The notes under the pieces: generated by a model
Told to the model about the DNA's origin: nothing
Seen by the model: only the letters and a program-made list of their open reading frames with translations
The model's database searches: none
In this document: positions 61,385-64,000 of the stretch, piece after piece
How the letters are laid out: every line of letters begins with the position of its first letter
Position numbering within the stretch: position 1 is the stretch's first letter
Made by a program: the position numbers and the translations under genes
Source: Fibrella aestuarina BUZ 2
Lineage (GTDB): Bacteria; Bacteroidota; Bacteroidia; Cytophagales; Spirosomataceae
Direction: 5' to 3'
Assembly (NCBI RefSeq): GCF_000331105.1
Contig: NC_020054.1
Coordinates: 796,001-860,000, forward strand
DNA length: 64,000 bases

Positions 61385-62473
61385 ATGCTCTCAAAAATTC
61401 TGCTGGGCCTATTGGCTCTTCTTATTCTGGTTGTGCTGATCGCGCTGCTGATTGGCTACTGGATTTCGGCCCCACGCTACACGGGCCCGGTATCCGGTCA
61501 TTTCAACGGCAAAACGTTTTTTACGCCCGGTGCCAAGCAGCCCGAAGGGCTGGCTGGCGTGCTGAAGTGGCAGTTGAATCACGAGATCACGGAGCCCTGG
61601 CCCGCTTTTCACGACGATGCCCCCGGTGCTGCGCCACCGGCCCGTGTTGATGCCAATGCCACGCCACCCGGCGACTCGGCCAGCCGCAGCCCGATACGGG
61701 TAACCTACGTGAACCACTCGACCATGCTGTTGCAGTTCGACGGGCTGAACGTGCTCACTGACCCCATTTACGAGAACCGCGTCAGCCCATTCTCGTTCAT
61801 CGGCCCGGCTCGCAATTGTCCGCCCGGTATCCGGTTCGACGACCTGCCTCACATTGACCTGCTGCTGCTGAGCCATAACCACTGGGATCACCTGGAGATT
61901 GGTACCGTGAAGAAGCTGGCCGCTCGCGACAAGCCGCGCATTATTTGCCCACTGGGGGTGAAGGCGTTTCTGGAGCAGGAAGGTGTCGGCAACGTGACCG
62001 AGATGGACTGGCAGCAGTCGGTACCCATCAACCCGACCACGACGCTGCACTGCGTACCGGCGCAGCACTTCTCGGGGCGGGGCATGTTTGACCGCAACGC
62101 CACGCTCTGGGCGGGGTACGTTATCGCCAGCAAAGCCGTTGGGAATGTGTATTTTGCGGGCGATTCGGGCTACGGGCCGCACTTCAAAGCGATTGGGGCG
62201 CAGTTTGGTCCGTTGCGGCTGGCGCTCATCCCGATTGGTGCCTACAAACCCAACTGGTTTATGGCACCGGTGCACATTGGCCCTCCCGACGCCGTGCGGG
62301 TACACCAGGATGTCCGTTCGGAACAAAGCGTGGCGATTCACTTCGGTACCTTCCCGCTGGCCGACGACGGGGCCAGCGAGCCCGTGACGGATATGAAAAA
62401 AGCACTGGCTGCCCAACAGATTGATGCTGCGCGATTTAGAGCGTTGAAAAATGGGGAATCCGTAAATTTTTAA
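61385..62473 (+). CDS. Membrane-anchored metallo-beta-lactamase-fold hydrolase (NAPE-PLD/UlaG-like)
   Basis: The 362-residue protein begins with one membrane helix (MLSKILLGLLALLILVVLIALLIGYWI). The MBL metal motif is LLLLSHNHWDHLEI (HxHxDH), followed by further His and Asp ligands in PAQHFSGRGMFDRN and YFAGDSGYG. The subgroup pattern (FDGLNVLTDPIYENRVSPFSFIGPARN) fits N-acyl-phosphatidylethanolamine phospholipase D-like proteins of bacteria, so a membrane lipid or lactone ester substrate is plausible. ATG 61385 is chosen; the frame continues upstream to 61301. Confidence 0.88.
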   Translation: MLSKILLGLLALLILVVLIALLIGYWISAPRYTGPVSGHFNGKTFFTPGAKQPEGLAGVLKWQLNHEITEPWPAFHDDAPGAAPPARVDANATPPGDSASRSPIRVTYVNHSTMLLQFDGLNVLTDPIYENRVSPFSFIGPARNCPPGIRFDDLPHIDLLLLSHNHWDHLEIGTVKKLAARDKPRIICPLGVKAFLEQEGVGNVTEMDWQQSVPINPTTTLHCVPAQHFSGRGMFDRNATLWAGYVIASKAVGNVYFAGDSGYGPHFKAIGAQFGPLRLALIPIGAYKPNWFMAPVHIGPPDAVRVHQDVRSEQSVAIHFGTFPLADDGASEPVTDMKKALAAQQIDAARFRALKNGESVNF

Positions 62474-62563
62474 CCCAGCTTCCAACGTTCCTTTAAAAAG
62501 TGGGGTACTTATAAAAAATGTTAATGGCTGATCCAACCGGCCATCAACCAACAATCGTTCCTT

Positions 62564-63439
62564 ATGCGTAAAGCCAGTATGGCGCTTGTAGCCGCCGTTT
62601 TATCCGCTACAGCCTTCCTCTCGTGTAAAGACAACTACGTAGACACGACTGCCGACACCTTTGCAAAGGACACGACGGCGATTGCCGCCTTCGCGAAAAC
62701 GCAGCCGCAGAACTACCTGTATGCGGGAGCCGGGGTACGTTATGCGATCACGACGCCCAACACCGCGGGGCGCCTGCCCGCCTCGGGCGATGAAGCCGAA
62801 GTAACGTACCTGATTACCTCGCTCGATGGCAAGTACCGGGCCGACAGTACAAAGAAAGATTCGCTGGCCTATTTCCGGTTTAACATCGGGAGTCTGCCTC
62901 CGGGTATTGACATCGGGTTGTCGAAAACGCGGGAGGGCGAGTCGGCCATTTACCTGATTCCATCGTATTCGGCGTTCCAGAATACCGAGTACAAAGGGTT
63001 GCCCGCCAACACGCCCATTCGTTTTTATACGACGCTGCGCAAACTGCGGACGGAAGATGAGCAAATCGCCGACTACATCGCTCGCAACAAGCTGACGCTG
63101 ACTACGCAGACACAGGATGGGGTTCGGATCTGCAAAACGCAGTCGGTTACGACCGGGTCAGAACTGATCAATGGGCAAACGGTGAGCGTTCGGTATACGG
63201 GTAAGCTGCTCCGTTACGGCACCGTGTTCGACTCGAACGTAGGCAAACAGCTGTTTGATGTTGCCCTGGGGTCGACGTCGGTTATCCGGGGATTTGAGTC
63301 GGGTATTCGTGCGTTGAAAGTTGGTGAAAAAGCGACGATTGTTTTTCCATCGTCAGTAGGCTACGGCACTACGGGTTACTCAAGCATTCCGGGTTACACA
63401 CCGCTTGCCTTCGATATCGAAATCGTATCGGTGCGTTAA
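62564..63439 (+). CDS. FKBP-type peptidyl-prolyl isomerase lipoprotein
   Basis: The 291-residue protein has a lipoprotein signal (MRKASMALVAAVLSATAFLSC), a N-terminal unknown region, and a C-terminal FKBP domain (about 205-291): GQTVSVRYTGKLLRYGTVFDSN, FDVALGSTSVIRGFESGIRALKVGEKATIVFPSSVGYG, and PLAFDIEIVSVR. It probably assists folding of exported proteins in the periplasm. A perfectly palindromic terminator follows. Confidence 0.92.
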   Translation: MRKASMALVAAVLSATAFLSCKDNYVDTTADTFAKDTTAIAAFAKTQPQNYLYAGAGVRYAITTPNTAGRLPASGDEAEVTYLITSLDGKYRADSTKKDSLAYFRFNIGSLPPGIDIGLSKTREGESAIYLIPSYSAFQNTEYKGLPANTPIRFYTTLRKLRTEDEQIADYIARNKLTLTTQTQDGVRICKTQSVTTGSELINGQTVSVRYTGKLLRYGTVFDSNVGKQLFDVALGSTSVIRGFESGIRALKVGEKATIVFPSSVGYGTTGYSSIPGYTPLAFDIEIVSVR

Positions 63440-63451
63440 ACGACCAAGTTC

Positions 63452-63497
63452 CTAACGAAAAAGGCCCTGCCAGTACTGGCAGGGCCTTTTTCGTTAG
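63452..63497. terminator. Perfect 46-bp palindromic bidirectional terminator
   Basis: The 23-bp arms (ctaacgaaaaaggccctgcc agt and complement) meet with no unpaired base; A and T runs flank the GC core. It ends FKBP transcription and overlaps the stop codon of the biotin carboxylase gene on the opposite strand by four bases. Confidence 0.92.
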
Positions 63498-64000
63498 TGC
63501 AACCGCTTCGTGCGCCACTGACTGGCGGGGCGGGCGGGCCCGGTAGCTGTTGTCGCGGCGGGTTTTGTCTTCTGGCTGTCGAGCAGGTACGTTGCCAGCA
63601 CAGCAGCCAATTCGGTTTCGGCGGGGCTGATGGTGGTACTGGTCAGCACGTCGGGGCGGTCCGCCGATGCGGTGAAGTAGCGGTTGACGAAATGCGTGTC
63701 GAACTGCCCCGACCGGAAAGCCTCGTGGTTCATCACGAACCGGCAGAAGCCCAACGTGGTCTGTACGCCCGAAATCTGGTACTCGTCGATAGCCCGGATC
63801 ATCTTCTGGATGGCGGCTTCGCGGTCGTCGCCGTACGTAATGAGCTTCGCGATCATCGGGTCGTAATAAATGGGAATAGCCATACCCTGCTCGAACCCAT
63901 CATCGACCCGAACGCCGTTGCCCTGCGGGCGCACGTAGGTATCTAACGTACCCACGTCGGGCAGGAAGTTGTTGGCGGGGTCTTCGGCATACACCCGGAT
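63494..64000 (-). CDS. Biotin carboxylase (acyl-CoA carboxylase subunit), C-terminal part
   Basis: The 169 visible residues are the end of a biotin carboxylase: IRVYAEDPANNFLPDVGTL opens the C-terminal domain, followed by VDDGFEQGMAIPIYYDPMIAKLITYGDDREAAIQKMIRAIDEYQISGVQTTLGFC. The start lies beyond the window. There is no biotinyl domain after it; the tail (TKPAATTATGPARPASQWRTKRLH) is low complexity. It belongs to acetyl-CoA or propionyl-CoA carboxylase. The latter would feed methylmalonyl-CoA to the mutase encoded at 42.7-44.9 kb, which is inference. Confidence 0.9.
   Translation of the reverse strand: MRVYAEDPANNFLPDVGTLDTYVRPQGNGVRVDDGFEQGMAIPIYYDPMIAKLITYGDDREAAIQKMIRAIDEYQISGVQTTLGFCRFVMNHEAFRSGQFDTHFVNRYFTASADRPDVLTSTTISPAETELAAVLATYLLDSQKTKPAATTATGPARPASQWRTKRLH

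Noticed and set aside
61409..62554. 381-codon open frame opposite the MBL-fold gene
   Set aside because: The plus-strand gene has a complete metal motif and membrane helix; the opposite frame has none.
1..64000. tRNA genes, rRNA genes, CRISPR arrays, transposase genes
   Set aside because: Scanned by eye for TPsiC-type sequences, regular direct repeats and transposase motifs; none found with confidence.

Overview
The window looks like chromosomal DNA of a high-GC member of the Bacteroidota, most likely a Cytophagales / Spirosomaceae relative (Spirosoma, Fibrella or similar). The evidence is two proteins with the gliding/type IX secretion type B C-terminal domain, BatD and BatA-type aerotolerance proteins, a PorT-like barrel, an OmpA protein with TPR-PD40-carboxypeptidase-regulatory architecture, and promoters of the Bacteroidota TAnnTTTG type. 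I see no rRNA, tRNA, CRISPR array, phage or insertion sequence. The assignment rests on protein families only.

Layout. 0-6.4 kb: end of a secreted protein, a CoA-transferase/racemase, a type B secreted protein and an OmpA protein. 6.4-21.9 kb, mostly housekeeping: aroC, batD, a conserved 67-residue protein, secA, a HAD phosphatase, a DUF922 protein, a glycosyltransferase, a low-GC PIN toxin-antitoxin pair, rnr, lipB and an AlbA_2 protein. 22-34.4 kb: crtZ-glpD, glycosyltransferases, an aldo/keto reductase, a TauD-like dioxygenase, a BatA-domain protein, ribBA, a second type B secreted protein and the YbaB/EbfC protein. 34.5-39.7 kb: a co-directional set of a Lipoprotein_15 lipoprotein, an ECF sigma factor, an anti-sigma-like/beta-barrel protein, a Rieske lipoprotein, a four-helix His-rich membrane protein and a YceI protein, which reads as an extracytoplasmic redox module with its own regulator. 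39.8-47.3 kb: an S41 protease, DUF2279, methylmalonyl-CoA mutase large subunit, RluA and small enzymes. 47.3-51 kb: an operon kaiC-kaiB-kaiB-like-histidine kinase without kaiA. 51-64 kb: an ArnT-like transferase, hpt, a DeoC-like protein, folA, greA, fmt, xylA, a Nudix hydrolase, a PorT-like barrel, an MBL-fold hydrolase, an FKBP lipoprotein and the end of a biotin carboxylase.

Three patterns cut across the genes. The octamer GGTACGTT (or AACGTACC) occurs at least 44 times by eye, about 25 times more than chance. Many spacers hold long, often perfect inverted repeats built from a few recurring word families. One 133-bp palindromic element with 44-bp perfect arms lies inside the methylmalonyl-CoA mutase gene and is translated in frame. 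The strongest candidates for undescribed biology are the octamer, the in-frame palindromic element, the KaiC-KaiB-KaiB-kinase operon with a non-canonical KaiC phosphosite, and the sigma-linked redox cluster.
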